This document shows, piece by piece, positions 10,217-21,100 of a stretch of 64,000 nucleotides of DNA (its first letter is position 1; each line of letters begins with the position of its first letter). The stretch covers positions 1,240,001 through 1,304,000 of the forward strand of contig CM065881.1 of NCBI GenBank assembly GCA_033439255.1, written 5' to 3'. The position numbers and the translations under genes were made by a program. The stretch is from Hericium rajendrae. Lineage: Eukaryota; Basidiomycota; Agaricomycetes; Russulales; Hericiaceae. The notes under the pieces were generated by a model, which searched no databases, had not been told where the DNA came from, and saw nothing but the letters and a program-made list of their open reading frames with translations.

Positions 10217-13089
10217 CTTTCTGAAGATGTTCAACTGCAACTTGGTTCTTGTTGGGCTCTAGTATGGAGTAAACTTCCGCACTCGAGGAAGTATTTATCG
10301 AATTCGGAAAGGTCAGGACAATGGCTAGTAAGACACAAATAAAATTGTCGCATGATCATGCAGCAACGCCGTGAACAAAAGGCTGGCGAGATTTACAAAA
10401 GTAAGCCGTATCAACAGGTCGCGATGGAAGTGGGAGACGGGTCTACTTGCATAGCCTGTCAGCGACATGATGCATACTATAGCTATTGTCTCAGCATGCC
10501 TCGATAGACGCCGTACGTGGTTCATGCTGTGTCCTTGGTTTCTGCTCAGCAATTGTCTCGAGACTGCAGACATTGTGAGGTTCAGAAGAACGACACTATA
10601 TTGCCCGTCGCCTTTTCAACGCGGTGCATCGATAATTTCCGAAGGCGACCACATGTCAGTATGGCATGTTCGGCTGAACGTTGCTACGCATGGTTGAGAG
10701 CATCGGAATTAGCAGCCTTCACTCGAAGACAATTGTAAGATCTTACCTCACTAGAACCGAAGGAACTGTCTCCTGGAACTCATTTCTCTGACATATGGAG
10801 GGAGGAAGGGCGAGAGCGGGGAGGGACGCAAGAGAGACGCTCGCATGCTCGGCCTCTGCCGAATAATTTGCTAGCCAAGTTCTGTTCTGGTCTGTTCGAA
10901 TTCTGCAGATATTGCGGCCATGTCGAACTCTGATGGCCTCTATCCTTGGCGTACACATCCACTATTAACTACAAGGCCAAATTTACAAGGCTGTGGATGG
11001 ATTTTCGTTCGAGCCCCCAATTCAAGCCACTGCCACCAGTCCATGTCATCCCTCTCAGCCGAAAGTCCGCCCTGGGAAGCCCTGGATAAGAAAACTTACA
11101 TACTGTATCGTTTTGACCATAGGTTCACTGGATGTGACCTGTGACCTAAGTTCACCGATCTGGGGGAAGTTCACAGCTAGAAGTGACCCGTGACGTTGAG
11201 TTCATGGTGACCTCGTTCACCTTAGTTCATACCTCACCGTGTCGGCAAACACCCGCTGCATGGGAGGGAGAAACCTTGACTATTTTTGCATTGTTCGTGT
11301 TACTCTCTGGAGGCCTCTGGAGGCTCTTTTACGGTGCACTGCGTACCCAAATATCACTGACACCTCACTCGGGTACCATCGCATATGCGCATAACTGCCC
11401 GAAATAAGTTTTCCTTGCAACAGCTTTCTTAACATTCAGCTGGGCAGCTGGGCACGGGAAAGATGAGCCTACATTACTGCTGACATTTTCCGAGTTTTTA
11501 GGAGCTAATTCCGCATGGTTTTATGTCAGGTTCATCGTCGTCTGTGACCCGTGAGTTCACACTGGATAGGTTCATGTTCACGGGCCCTGTGACCCGTGAC
11601 TGAACCTATGGTCGAAACGATACAGTATCACCGCGCGTTGACCCTCGATTTCCTGCCCGGTCATTGCCAGGAAATCACTAATGACAGGCCAATGACGCTT
11701 TCGGTCATTTCACAGAATATTGATAGGATACCCGCCTGTCTGTCTCTGTGCCCTGTCGATTTCAGGCGGATGTCCGTTACGAGTGTCCTAGATGCACCCG
11801 CATCCTTGCTTATATTGCTTGAATGATATCCAGTATTCATTATAAAATTCATTTATCATTCTCATCATACACACAAGACAGAAATATATATTTTTCACTA
11901 AAAGCAGACTCAGAATAAGTATATGTACAACCCCCCGGGCCAGTAAGTCATGAAGGCAAGGCTTGATGTGAAACCCCGCGTGCACACAGACAATCCGTTG
12001 CTTCTCGGTCACCTCTGCGACATTACAGCATGAGCAACGGACAACCACATACCTACAAGTCAACGTACTTGTCATGGACAAAGTGAACAGTCAGCAGTGC
12101 AGCGCCTCTGTACCATGCAGCCCGCAACTAATGATCATACAAGGACGTACCGAAGCATCATCAACTATGGCGCAGTGAACTCACCACCACCGGGGAGCGC
12201 TATAAATAAAAGTAAACTCACAGCGAACATTTGTCGGGACTCGGACGTAAAGCCCCCGCACTTATCAACCTCATCTCAGACCTCTTGCTTGCAATTCGCC
12301 CCGTGACTATGAATATATGCGCCTGTATGCGGACATCAAAGTCTGCATACAGTGGAGGCATATCTTCTGACATCCAATGCGGAGCTCTCCCAAGTATATA
12401 AGGAGCTCACCTGAGGGGCAGCAAAGAAGGTCTGAAAGAGCTCTACCGCCGAAAGTGAAGCCTGCAGTCTCATAGTCCACACATTGGCAGTCACCGCCAA
12501 GACCCAACGCAAAAAGCAACGCACTCACCGTGATTGACAAAACGAACATGACGTGCAAGGCCGGTGACGGACAATGGCGGGCTGCAGGCGATAGGCGACT
12601 GCAGGCGATGGCGCGGGTACATGGCGGTCGAGAGGAAAGCTAGGGTCAAGGGTTCCGAGCTCGAGGAGCGCGCATAACCCCAATGCCCAGCTCGACTTAG
12701 AGAAAATCTATGTGCATCAGTGTCCTGTCAGGGTATTCGCTGGTCATCGGGTGCAAGCGGACATTCGCTTGTCACTCCAGGATATCCTAATAACCTGTGA
12801 CTTTCCTGCTCCGGCATTGAGGGTCAACGCACGGTGTATTAGAAACTAGAATATAGACCGCTTGGCACGTGGGACCGAGGCATGGAGCGTCACAATTCGG
12901 AACTCCGTTTTCAGTAGAAGCAGGCGACACAAATTCAGTACTGTTATACATATTCAGATAAGCCGAGCCTAATAAAGTCTAAGATCTCCGCCCGCCTTGA
13001 ATGCATCTGTTGGGATTGACCGCTGATAAAGAAAAAACTACATAGAAAGATCGGTGACAAGATGTCTGTCCTATGAACCACCGTTCCAA
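10217..13089. other. Intergenic region with a MITE
   Basis: A 2.9-kb gene-poor stretch. About 10480-10570 resembles 14100-14190 (shared pieces such as ATTGTCT and CCTTGGTTTC versus TTGGTTTC), which suggests that the upstream regions of the genes ending at 9084 and 13090 were duplicated together. The MITE is listed separately. 11630-13089 shows only short, unsupported open frames. Confidence 0.5.
11101..11627. mobile_element. MITE with 25-bp inverted repeats and TA target duplication
   Basis: The left end CTGTATCGTTTTGACC (from 11103) is repeated in inverted form at the right end, GGTCGAAACGATACAG (to 11625); the full 25-bp arms 11103-11127 and 11601-11625 differ at one base. A TA dinucleotide flanks both sides (11101-11102 and 11626-11627). 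Subterminal motifs GTGACC and GTTCAC recur in both orientations. No transposase frame is present. Size near 525 bp and TA duplication suggest a non-autonomous Tc1/mariner-type element. Confidence 0.8.
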
Positions 13090-13857
13090 TCATTGGATAT
13101 GAGGGCTGCGTTCTCGGGGCGCGATATCGTCGTCGGACGTGCTCAAAGTTTCTGTTGTAGGATCGGTCGCTAAGTGCGCATCCTGTATGCAGGTCTGGAA
13201 TGAGCGTTCGCCAACGCTGTCATAGTTCTGCAGGCAATAATGCATATCATAAGTATCCCAAGTAATGGCAGAAGAAAAATCAACCAACCGTCGGTGAACT
13301 TTCATCAACGGAGTCGACTGGGGATGTTTCGCGAGCAAGCGCTGACTGCTCCGTTATTGTCTCTCGTAGATCGTGGGCTCTTTCAAGCAAAAGCCGAAAA
13401 ATCTGGGAATGGATGTTCGAAGTTGCGTCAACTTCATCCTCGATCTCCCTTAGTAATTGATCACTGTTCAGCTCTGTGCCCGGATGACGCATCTCCCATG
13501 CTTCTCGCTCCAAATGTTCAAGTTCTTTAAGCAGAGTAATGTCCCCAGCTAGCATTTCACCTGAGCAATGGGTGGACAGTTGGTGATCAGATGTTCGTTC
13601 CTACGACAAGATGGATAGATGTAAGCAAAGACCGGTCTCGATCTGCATGAGATGAAGATGCACCTCAACAGGTATCTGTATATATATGCGACGGGGCGTC
13701 AGACGTGTTTCGTAGGGCTGCCTGGGTGAGGGTGATCTGGTAGGCTCCACAGACGTAGATTCCTGGAAGGTAAGAATGTATTAGAGCGTCTCCATTTTCG
13801 ACATGAATATTAGTCCTGACATACCTCGAGGATGGGCATCATGCGCCTGCAAGACAT
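13090..13857 (-). CDS. Short stand-alone RHPG-module protein (adaptor-like)
   Basis: Proposed minus-strand exons 13857-13825, 13762-13664, 13600-13289, 13227-13090 (about 193 residues), all joined in phase 0 with introns of 61-63 bp. The second exon is Pro/Arg-rich; the third carries WEMRHPGTELNSDQLLREIEDE, almost identical in pattern to the module in the neighbouring gene at 9084 and in the caspase-like genes. The protein ends with a short acidic tail (TSDDDIAPRERSP) and has no caspase catalytic motif. The 5' exon is assigned from position and phase only; Met at 13842 or 13839 are alternatives. It is divergently placed from the broken caspase-like gene at 15352. A role as adaptor or decoy is inferred. 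Confidence 0.6.
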
Positions 13858-15179
13858 TGGTATCTCTGTGATCGACTGCATCTCTTGAAAATGAGACTCT
13901 CGCAGCATTAATCGGAGCATTTAAGGGGTCTGGGGGTACAAGAAGGGAACAATGTGTGGCTTTGACCATGAACGGCAGGAGCATTTACAACCCTGAAAAG
14001 TCAGCGGCGCCAAAGAAAGCGATGACAGGAATATAAGGAGTGCGTACTTGCGTCTATGTAGCCCTACATAGCCCCACCAAAGCGTAACAGGTGTGCGTTA
14101 TTGTCTTAGTATGCTGATATAAAGGCCGCACGCTTTGTCCTTAGTTGGTTGGTTTCCCTGAGTTACCTGCTTGACAATTGCGACACAATGGGAACAATAG
14201 GAATACAATAGTATATCCTAGAGACATCGATTCACTTCGTGTCTGCCTGTGAGAATCCATCATCGCCTCTCGATGCCTTGTATCCAGAATTCCCGAAGGC
14301 CAGCGACGCAAGTCGGCCATCCGTCTTGCTGATCGTCGTCGCTTCTTCGTCGTGCTGTGGCAGTACTTCTGTGTATCAGGCCAGTACTACATATGCCGCG
14401 CAGGCTGGTTCTTCTTGAATGCGACCAGGCACGATTCCTTGAAACCGATAATTTATAGAACAAAAGCAAAGCTCACAGAAGGCATGGAGACCATTCATGG
14501 CAAGAGTTACACGTACGATTCAGGACGACCATGTGCCATAACAATGGCTATACTAAACGCCGTGCTGTTGCTGTGCCGAATGCTGCCGAACTCCGCGTTT
14601 ATAGTCCCCGGGATCGCGACATTGAAGTGCCCTACTTACTAGTAGCAAGTGTCGTTTCAGTTCTTTTTGTCGACATGCATCGCCTCGAACAGAAGACGTT
14701 CTACCGCAGACGTCCCCAAGAGAACAACTTATCTATCAATTTCTTGCACGTCTAGTGGATGCCCTACCTTGAATCTTGGCATGAAATGGTAAATTTGTAC
14801 CGTCAGTTACCTTCGGTATCCAAGACAGGCAACCTTCGAGCTCTTTAGCCCTCAGGCGCAAAGAGCTGGAGATGCAATAGACTACGCCATGTTTAAACAG
14901 GTGCGCTATACACCTGTTGGACCTATGATCTGGCCCTCTTACTGTTGGCTTTGTGTTACATTATAGGGATTCAACGACGAATTAGCGGCGCGTGAGAACG
15001 GCCGATGACGTCGACGACATTGAGAATTTGGACAAACAATTGTCCTGAAGCGCACATACCTGTACGTGCTCGAACACCGGTGATACAAAATCAACCAGCG
15101 CTTGCGAATCACAGCAACTCATGTATCACAATAGCATCAATGTACGCGGCGTACTTTTTGGAAGACAGCTACGTAGACA
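13858..15179. other. Intergenic between divergent family members
   Basis: Separates the minus-strand stand-alone module gene from the plus-strand caspase-like gene. Around 14100-14190 it resembles 10480-10570. Open frames such as that near 14352-14642 have no supporting splice or domain evidence. Confidence 0.5.
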
Positions 15180-15351
15180 TCTCTCTTCATTTGCGTGTTT
15201 TCTGTTGTTGTTCATATGGATTATTGTTTTGACTGTTTGCTTCCCACTCATGCTCGACAACCGATACTTGCAAGGCGAGCTTTTCCCATCTGATGTCTCG
15301 ATTCCCATAAATACTGTGCTCGGTTCAACTTGAAAACCTCACCCCCCAACG
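15180..15351 (+). promoter_or_regulatory. Family-specific promoter with CATAAATAC box (copy 1)
   Basis: CCCATAAATACTG at 15304-15316 is placed about 46 bp before the ATG at 15352. The upstream stretch with TTCCCACTCATGCT and GGCGAGCTTTTCCCATCTG resembles regions upstream of 34420, 41131 and 57340, which all lead to a first exon of this gene family. Confidence 0.55.
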
Positions 15352-15671
15352 ATGCAGTCGAGATCAATCACCAACCTGGCTGCACCTGTTGGACAAGGGT
15401 CGTTCACCAAAGAACCTATCATGGTGCGTTCATTATCTCAGATATCCCAGCATGGCTCAAGTACTAACCCTTGATTATCCTTCTATCATATCTAGGACCA
15501 GTCTGTCACGAACCAGAGACTCGACCCTAAACTCCTGAACAATAGACTGCTTGAACAAATTGCTGATTTCGGACACATGGAGCAAGGATTATGGGAGGAA
15601 CGCCACCCAGGTACCGAATTGGACAGAGACCTGTTGAAGAAGGAGCTCGAGCACGAGGCGGACTGTACCGG
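15352..15671 (+). pseudogene. Caspase-like gene broken by three transposons, segment 1 (N-terminal module)
   Basis: Exon 1 is 15352-15423 (24 codons), intron 15424-15495, then exon 2 until the first insertion. Exon 2 holds the module WEERHPGTELDRDLLKKELEHE. The Ty3/Gypsy element starts at 15672, directly after ACCGG. Joined at the duplicated target, the reading frame continues without change at 23200. This is the 5' end of a gene whose other parts lie at 23200-23767, 26280-26816 and 29904-30459. Confidence 0.85.
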
Positions 15672-15835
15672 TGGAGTAGGGATAGAAGGGTCAGAGAGAG
15701 CGAGATAGAGGCGATTACGCCACTTCAGAGGGTGATTAGTCAGCATAGATAGATATTCGCTATCGACATGTATAGCAGACATCCTTCTACTACATCATAT
15801 ACCAAGTGAGAGTTCCTCCCTCTGGGACTACTCCA
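15672..15835 (+). repeat. 5' LTR of the Ty3/Gypsy element
   Basis: 164 bp, TGGAGTAG...CTACTCCA. Matches 23036-23199 except for one A/G difference (CGCTATCGAC here, CGCTGTCGAC in the 3' copy). The primer-binding site should start just after 15835, at TCTTGGTGATGAGAG; I could not match it to a particular tRNA. Confidence 0.95.
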
Positions 15836-15861
15836 TCTTGGTGATGAGAGTGGTTTTCGAC

Positions 15862-15965
15862 CCATCTGCGTAGCGTCTGCGTCCTGCTGCTTTTTTTCTG
15901 CGTCTGCGTTCTCCTCTGCGCCTGTGTCTGCGTCCGTGTCTGCATCAGCGTCTGCGTCCGAGTCC
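15862..15965. repeat. Degenerate TCTGCG repeat in the element leader
   Basis: Repeated GCGTCTGCGT and TGTCTGCGTC units fill about 100 bp between the 5' LTR and gag. The region is open on the minus strand but has no domain, so I treat it as untranslated leader. Confidence 0.6.
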
Positions 15966-16090
15966 CGCGTTTGGATTCAGCGCCTTTCCCCAGCGCCCAA
16001 CTCAGTGTATTGGCGCCTTGCGTGATAGGTCGGTCGCGTGGTTTGCTGCGTGTATATCGCGTGTTTTGCTGCGTGTCTGCCCGCAGGTAA

Positions 16091-18097
16091 CAGACACCAA
16101 CTTGCTCGCATCCCCAGTCAAACTCCAAACTGTATTCCCCCGAACAACGAGTCAAAACGGGTCGACGACGCCTCAAAAACGGCCAGTTCGCGCCAACCCT
16201 AGCTCCCCGTTCAGAAGCCCCGTCACCATCAGATTCCCCTGTATCGTCGGGATCCTTGCTGCTCGATATACCGACACCGTCCGAGCTTGGTTCCGCAGGC
16301 GACTCCGCCTTCGAATCTCTCAGCGCATCTGCCTTATCCGACCTTCTACGTGGCCGCCCCACGACACGCCGGCATTCAATCAACGCGAGTGACCACCCGC
16401 ACGGATACATCGACCTCGATCAGTCGTTGCGCAACTCACCCGCAACGTCTACGAGGAGTCTCGAGGATCAGGAGCCAGCCGACGAGTTCATACTGCCAAA
16501 CCCCTTCGTAATCAAACGAGAAAGCAGCGTCACCAGCAGCGTCGCCAGCAGCATCGATCTCAAACCCTTCCCCACCAAAGTCCCCAGACCTACGAGAGCT
16601 GCGTCTACGTCGCAAAAGACCATCGCCTCCACCAGTGCTTCGCTATCTCGACCGGTCAAGACTTCGCCGAGTGCCGCTTCGAGCCCAGCCATATCGACCA
16701 TCCCCCACGTACCCGCACGAGTCCTACAGCACTTTCTACACCCACACACGGTACTGCCGAAAGCTCCCGCGCCCGTTCCCATCCCTCGACCCGTGCATCA
16801 TCCAGGCATGGCAACACCGGACGACAAGGCATTCTTTCGGGGCGACGCCGATGACAAGGTCAGCCATACGAACTTCATGCACTTATTCCGCCATCGGATG
16901 TTGGACCGCGGCACGCAGAACACGGGCGCCGCGTGGATCGACGCGTTCCAGGACTACATCGATGCCGACTCCCCAGCCGAAGTGTGGTACAGCGGTCTGT
17001 TAACGCCCGAGCTTACGGACTGGACCAAGTTTCAGGCGGCCTTTCTTGCGAGATGGCAGCCGATTCAGACAGCGACGAAGTCACCGGCGGACTGGGAGCG
17101 GGAATTGTTGGAATACCAGCTGCGAGAGGAGGAGCTGTTGCTGAAGGAGAAGGACGGCAGCCGGGAGGTTTACACGCACGTGCGCTGGGCGGCGCATGTG
17201 TTAGATTTAGCAGGGAGGGCCAACATCGCGTCGAGCTCCAACCTCATTTGGCTCGTTCGCGGTAAGTTGCCCGAGTTGGTGAAGGAGTTCGTCTCGGAGA
17301 CCCACGCAAACTGGCCCGCGTTCTGCAAGGCAGTAACGGACCTCGATGTGGGAAAGATACGCGACCGCCTGGAGGCCAAGCGGGCGCATGCCGCAGAGAT
17401 CGCGGCTCTACGCTCCGAGCTAACGCAGCTGCAGGCGCAAGTGTCCAGTCGACCGACCGCGGCAAGTCTCGCTGCGCAGTTCCAGCGCATGTCATTCCAG
17501 GCAAACCCGAGCCCAGCAGCGCCTGAGATACGCCGTGCCCCAGCAACAGCACCAAACGTACCGGTGCAAGCCGCGGAGCAGAGGCAAGAGCGGGCAGCTC
17601 CCGTCCGGCCACACCCCACTACGCGACCAGTCAACGCATTCCAACCCACACGCACGCAGCTCACGCCGGAACAACGCAATACGCTCCGCGCTGCGATCAG
17701 CAGCATGCCACAACACCCGGACACAGAGGCAGGCCGCACGGCGTACTTCGCGCAGCTAACCGCATTCGAGGAGCAGCATGGCGTCAATCCGTTTATCGAC
17801 GAAACCAGACCTGTCCCCTTGCGACCAGGGACAAGTCCGGTACGCAGTGGCGAATGCTTCAGATGTGGTCTCCAGGGCCATCGGGCTGGCGAGTGTGAGC
17901 CGGAGCCAGGCCGACTATTATCGCGCAACGAAATTGTCTGGCGATCCTTCTGTGCGCGGGAGCTGGGGATAGACAATGCCGCACAAGCACGGGTTCAACT
18001 CGTCATACCGGAGACGTCTCACAACAATCGTCTTTCGTGGGACGAACAGATGGCCCAGGTGGACGACCAGGGAAACGGCATGGGGCTGCTCGCGTAG
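16091..18097 (+). CDS. gag: Ty3/Gypsy Gag with CCHC zinc knuckle
   Basis: Structural capsid/nucleocapsid protein of the retrotransposon. The frame is open from 16091 to the TAG at 18095-18097, but the first in-frame ATG is only at 16809; either translation starts at a non-ATG codon, a leader intron joins an upstream ATG, or the N-terminus is shorter than the open frame. The capsid-like part includes AWIDAFQDYIDADSPAEVW and a coiled-coil stretch near 17370-17440. The nucleocapsid motif CFRCGLQGHRAGEC (C-x2-C-x4-H-x4-C) lies near 17847-17888. It overlaps the pol frame, which is one base back, and a slippery heptamer lies in the overlap. Confidence 0.85.
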   Translation, partial: QTPTCSHPQSNSKLYSPEQRVKTGRRRLKNGQFAPTLAPRSEAPSPSDSPVSSGSLLLDIPTPSELGSAGDSAFESLSASALSDLLRGRPTTRRHSINASDHPHGYIDLDQSLRNSPATSTRSLEDQEPADEFILPNPFVIKRESSVTSSVASSIDLKPFPTKVPRPTRAASTSQKTIASTSASLSRPVKTSPSAASSPAISTIPHVPARVLQHFLHPHTVLPKAPAPVPIPRPVHHPGMATPDDKAFFRGDADDKVSHTNFMHLFRHRMLDRGTQNTGAAWIDAFQDYIDADSPAEVWYSGLLTPELTDWTKFQAAFLARWQPIQTATKSPADWERELLEYQLREEELLLKEKDGSREVYTHVRWAAHVLDLAGRANIASSSNLIWLVRGKLPELVKEFVSETHANWPAFCKAVTDLDVGKIRDRLEAKRAHAAEIAALRSELTQLQAQVSSRPTAASLAAQFQRMSFQANPSPAAPEIRRAPATAPNVPVQAAEQRQERAAPVRPHPTTRPVNAFQPTRTQLTPEQRNTLRAAISSMPQHPDTEAGRTAYFAQLTAFEEQHGVNPFIDETRPVPLRPGTSPVRSGECFRCGLQGHRAGECEPEPGRLLSRNEIVWRSFCARELGIDNAAQARVQLVIPETSHNNRLSWDEQMAQVDDQGNGMGLLA

Positions 18098-18115
18098 AAG
18101 GAGAGCAGGCAGCCC
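18070..18115 (+). promoter_or_regulatory. Programmed -1 frameshift signal between gag and pol
   Basis: The heptamer G GGA AAC at 18070-18076 is in the correct phase for gag (codons CAG GGA AAC). Six bases downstream, GGGCTGC (18083-18089) can pair with GCAGCCC (18109-18115); a second, overlapping pairing is CTGCTC (18086-18091) with GAGCAG (18103-18108). The gag stop is inside the loop at 18095-18097, and pol lies in the -1 frame. Heptamer, spacer and stem together match the classical retroviral arrangement. Confidence 0.75.
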
Positions 18116-21100
18116 ACAGAGCATCCGAATGGGGAGGTGCGGAAGTCCTTGCGGTGGGAGCGGCGCAGCGTGAGGACGGGAGGAACAGGCCCGCGAACAT
18201 GACAGCATGTACTTTAGATGCGACAGTTTCGACTGCGAATATCGACGTCATTGATCTGTATGCGGTGGACGTGGGTCCAGTGTCAGCGCGGGCGGCGGAA
18301 AGTACGCCATTCGTACACGAAGTGGTCGTTCTCGGACCCAATGGGGAAAAGGTCCGAGTGCGAGGCCTCTTCGATGACGGCGCCATGGTAGGGGCCATGT
18401 GCGTCTCCGTCTTCCGAAAGGTCCAACATCGTCTTACCAATTGGGGCCCTTCGCGACGAGTTCTACGAATGGCCAATGGTTCCCGGGTACCATCGCAGGC
18501 AACATGGCGAGGCATGGTGGAATTAGAAGGGGTTCGAGCAGAGGGTGAATTCGAGGTCTTTGATAGCGGCGGCGGCTGGTCGTTCCTATTCGGGAAACCG
18601 CTTCTGGTTGCTTTTCAGGCGCAACACGATTACACACAAGACATCGTACAGGTCTCAGGCAACAACGGCACGGCTGCGCTCCGCAACCAGCTGAAGAGCC
18701 CACAACATGCCACGTTTTCGCAGAAGACAAGTGCGAACCTCGTGCTGGATTGGAAGCAGTGGACACTGTTGGCGGGGGGAGTGAATCCCCCCTCGAGGCG
18801 AGTCTCTGAACCAACTGACGGGAGCCTGTGTCGCATCGCTAACCATTCGTTGCTCGACATGGCCCCATCCGCGAGCATGAACAACCCGACCGGAGACTCG
18901 CCTGCAGCGTCTGCAAGTCACATCGTGCAGAGTGCTTGGATCGAAGAAGTGGAGAGTCCAGAGCCGGAAATGCAGGAGCTGCCACGGGGGGATGTCGAAT
19001 CCCCCTCCAGGGGAGTCCCCACTCCTATTCCGTCGAGCGCGCATGAGTTCACTGACACCAATCACCACGGGCCAGCACACACTGAGCGACTTGATCACCG
19101 AGTGAACACGATAGTGACAGATGCCGCGCCAGCAGGAGGAGGAATTCGAGCAGTAGGGGTCGGCGAGACAGGAGCAGCGGAATGCAATAGGACAAGGACA
19201 GAGCCCGTCACGGCGGAGGGGGTCAAAGACGACGCACGGGGCATATGGCATGAGGAGGCAAAGCGCATAACAGAACGGGGGAGTAGTAGCGCACTCCCCT
19301 CGAGGGAAGTCCCACCGCATCCCAGTTCTGTTTCACAGGCATGCCTTATTGACCCCAAACCTCCATCAGACAATGCAGAACAGGATGGACACGCTAGGCA
19401 ACATCTGCGGCAGGTCCAAATGGAGGAGGTCGTGGACGAGGATCAGGACATATTGCACACAGAGGCAACGCGCACAAAAAATCGGGGGAGTAGTAGCGCA
19501 CTCCCCTCGAGGGAAGTCACACCGCACCCCAGTTCGAACGCCCCAACGTGCATTATTGACACCATACCTTTATCAGAGGACATGGAGCCGGGCATCGAGG
19601 TCTGGGCGATTGATGCAGAGAATCCGAAGCCATCCATATACACGCGCCTTACGGATCCGCACAATCCAGCGCGAGTTGAAGAAGTGCTGCGCCGCATCAC
19701 CATAGGCACGGACCTCTCCACGGAGGAACGCGAGCAGGTCGTGGCGCTGCTCACCGAGTTTGCAGATTGCTTCGCGTTGTCCGTCGGCGAAGTGAAGCCA
19801 GCAGATGGCGCAGAGCACAAGCTCAATATCCCCGAGGATGCAACATTCTCAGTCAAACCGCGCCAGCGCCCACTCACGCCGCCCCAACGTGCTTACCTCA
19901 ATACAAAAGTCGACGAAATGCTGGAGGCCGGGATCATCGAGCACGTACACCCGTCCCAAGTCAAGGCGGTATCGCCCACCACCCTGGCACAGAAAGCGCA
20001 CGAAGGCGGCGGTCTCACGCTCGATGAACTGCAGCAGCGTATCAATGCCGAATGCGTGGCTGCGGGCTTGCCATCTATGTTCGACGCCCCAGCCCCTACG
20101 CCATCTGCACCCGCACCGCCTCGTGCTGACTTGCCACAAAAATGGCGAGTATGTCAGAACTTCAACGAAGTCAACAAGGTGACCACTGTTGCAGCCATGC
20201 CCCAAGGCGATATTCGCATGAAGCAGCAAAGCTTAAGCGGTCATCGATACGTCTCGGTGTTCGACTTCGCATCCGGGTTCTATGCGCTCACCATGCATAT
20301 CGACTCACGTCCATACACCGCGTTCTATGTCGAAGGCCACGGCTACTTCTGGTATCTGCGCATGCCATTCGGCATGACCGGAGCACCTGCGTCGTTTGCG
20401 TTCGTCACCGGCATCCACATGCACGACTTGATCACGGCCCAGATAATGGAGTTATTCGTCGATGATGGTGGCGCTGCAGCCGACACGTTCAGCGAGATGA
20501 TGGGGAAGTTGCGCACGATTTTCATGCGGGTCCGCGACCGTAACTTGTCGTTATCTGCCGACAAGTCCTCCTTTTTCATGACCGAAGCGGTCTTCGCAGG
20601 AGCACGTGTTGGCCCTACTGGTGTCTTACCAGATTTGTCAAAGCTCACTGCCGTGGTAGACTGGCAACCTCCGCGCGACGCGTTAAACCTCGTTTCCTTC
20701 CTCGGGCTGACGGGTCACTTCAGGGACTTGGTGAAAGATTATGCCTACATCGAAGCTCCACTGCGTGATCTGCTCAGGCCTGTCCCACTCCCGCCGCAAT
20801 CCTCAAAAAGCACGTACCGGCGTATCATGGAAGGCTTTAAGCTCGCGGACCACTGGGGATCTGCACACACTGCTGCGTTTTTACAGCTGAAGGCCGCGCT
20901 CACAGCTGAGCCGGTTTTGCGTGGACCGCGGTGGGACGGTACGCCGTTCACTGTCACATCAGATGGATGTCAAGATGGGTTCGCGGCCGTGCTTACACAG
21001 GAATTTGAGTATCAACTTCCGAATGGCCGTCGAGTTCGCAAGAAGCACCCTATCGCCTTTGCCTCAAAACGCACATCTGCATCCGAGGAGAAGTACAAAC

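Noticed and set aside
12307-12558. Possible small secreted protein on the minus strand (Met at 12549, hydrophobic start)
   Set aside because: A signal-like start and two candidate introns exist, but the exon chain cannot be closed with confidence.
15790-16410. 206-codon minus-strand frame with Thr-Gln-Arg repeats
   Set aside because: It arises from the TCTGCG repeat in the leader of the Gypsy element and lacks independent support.
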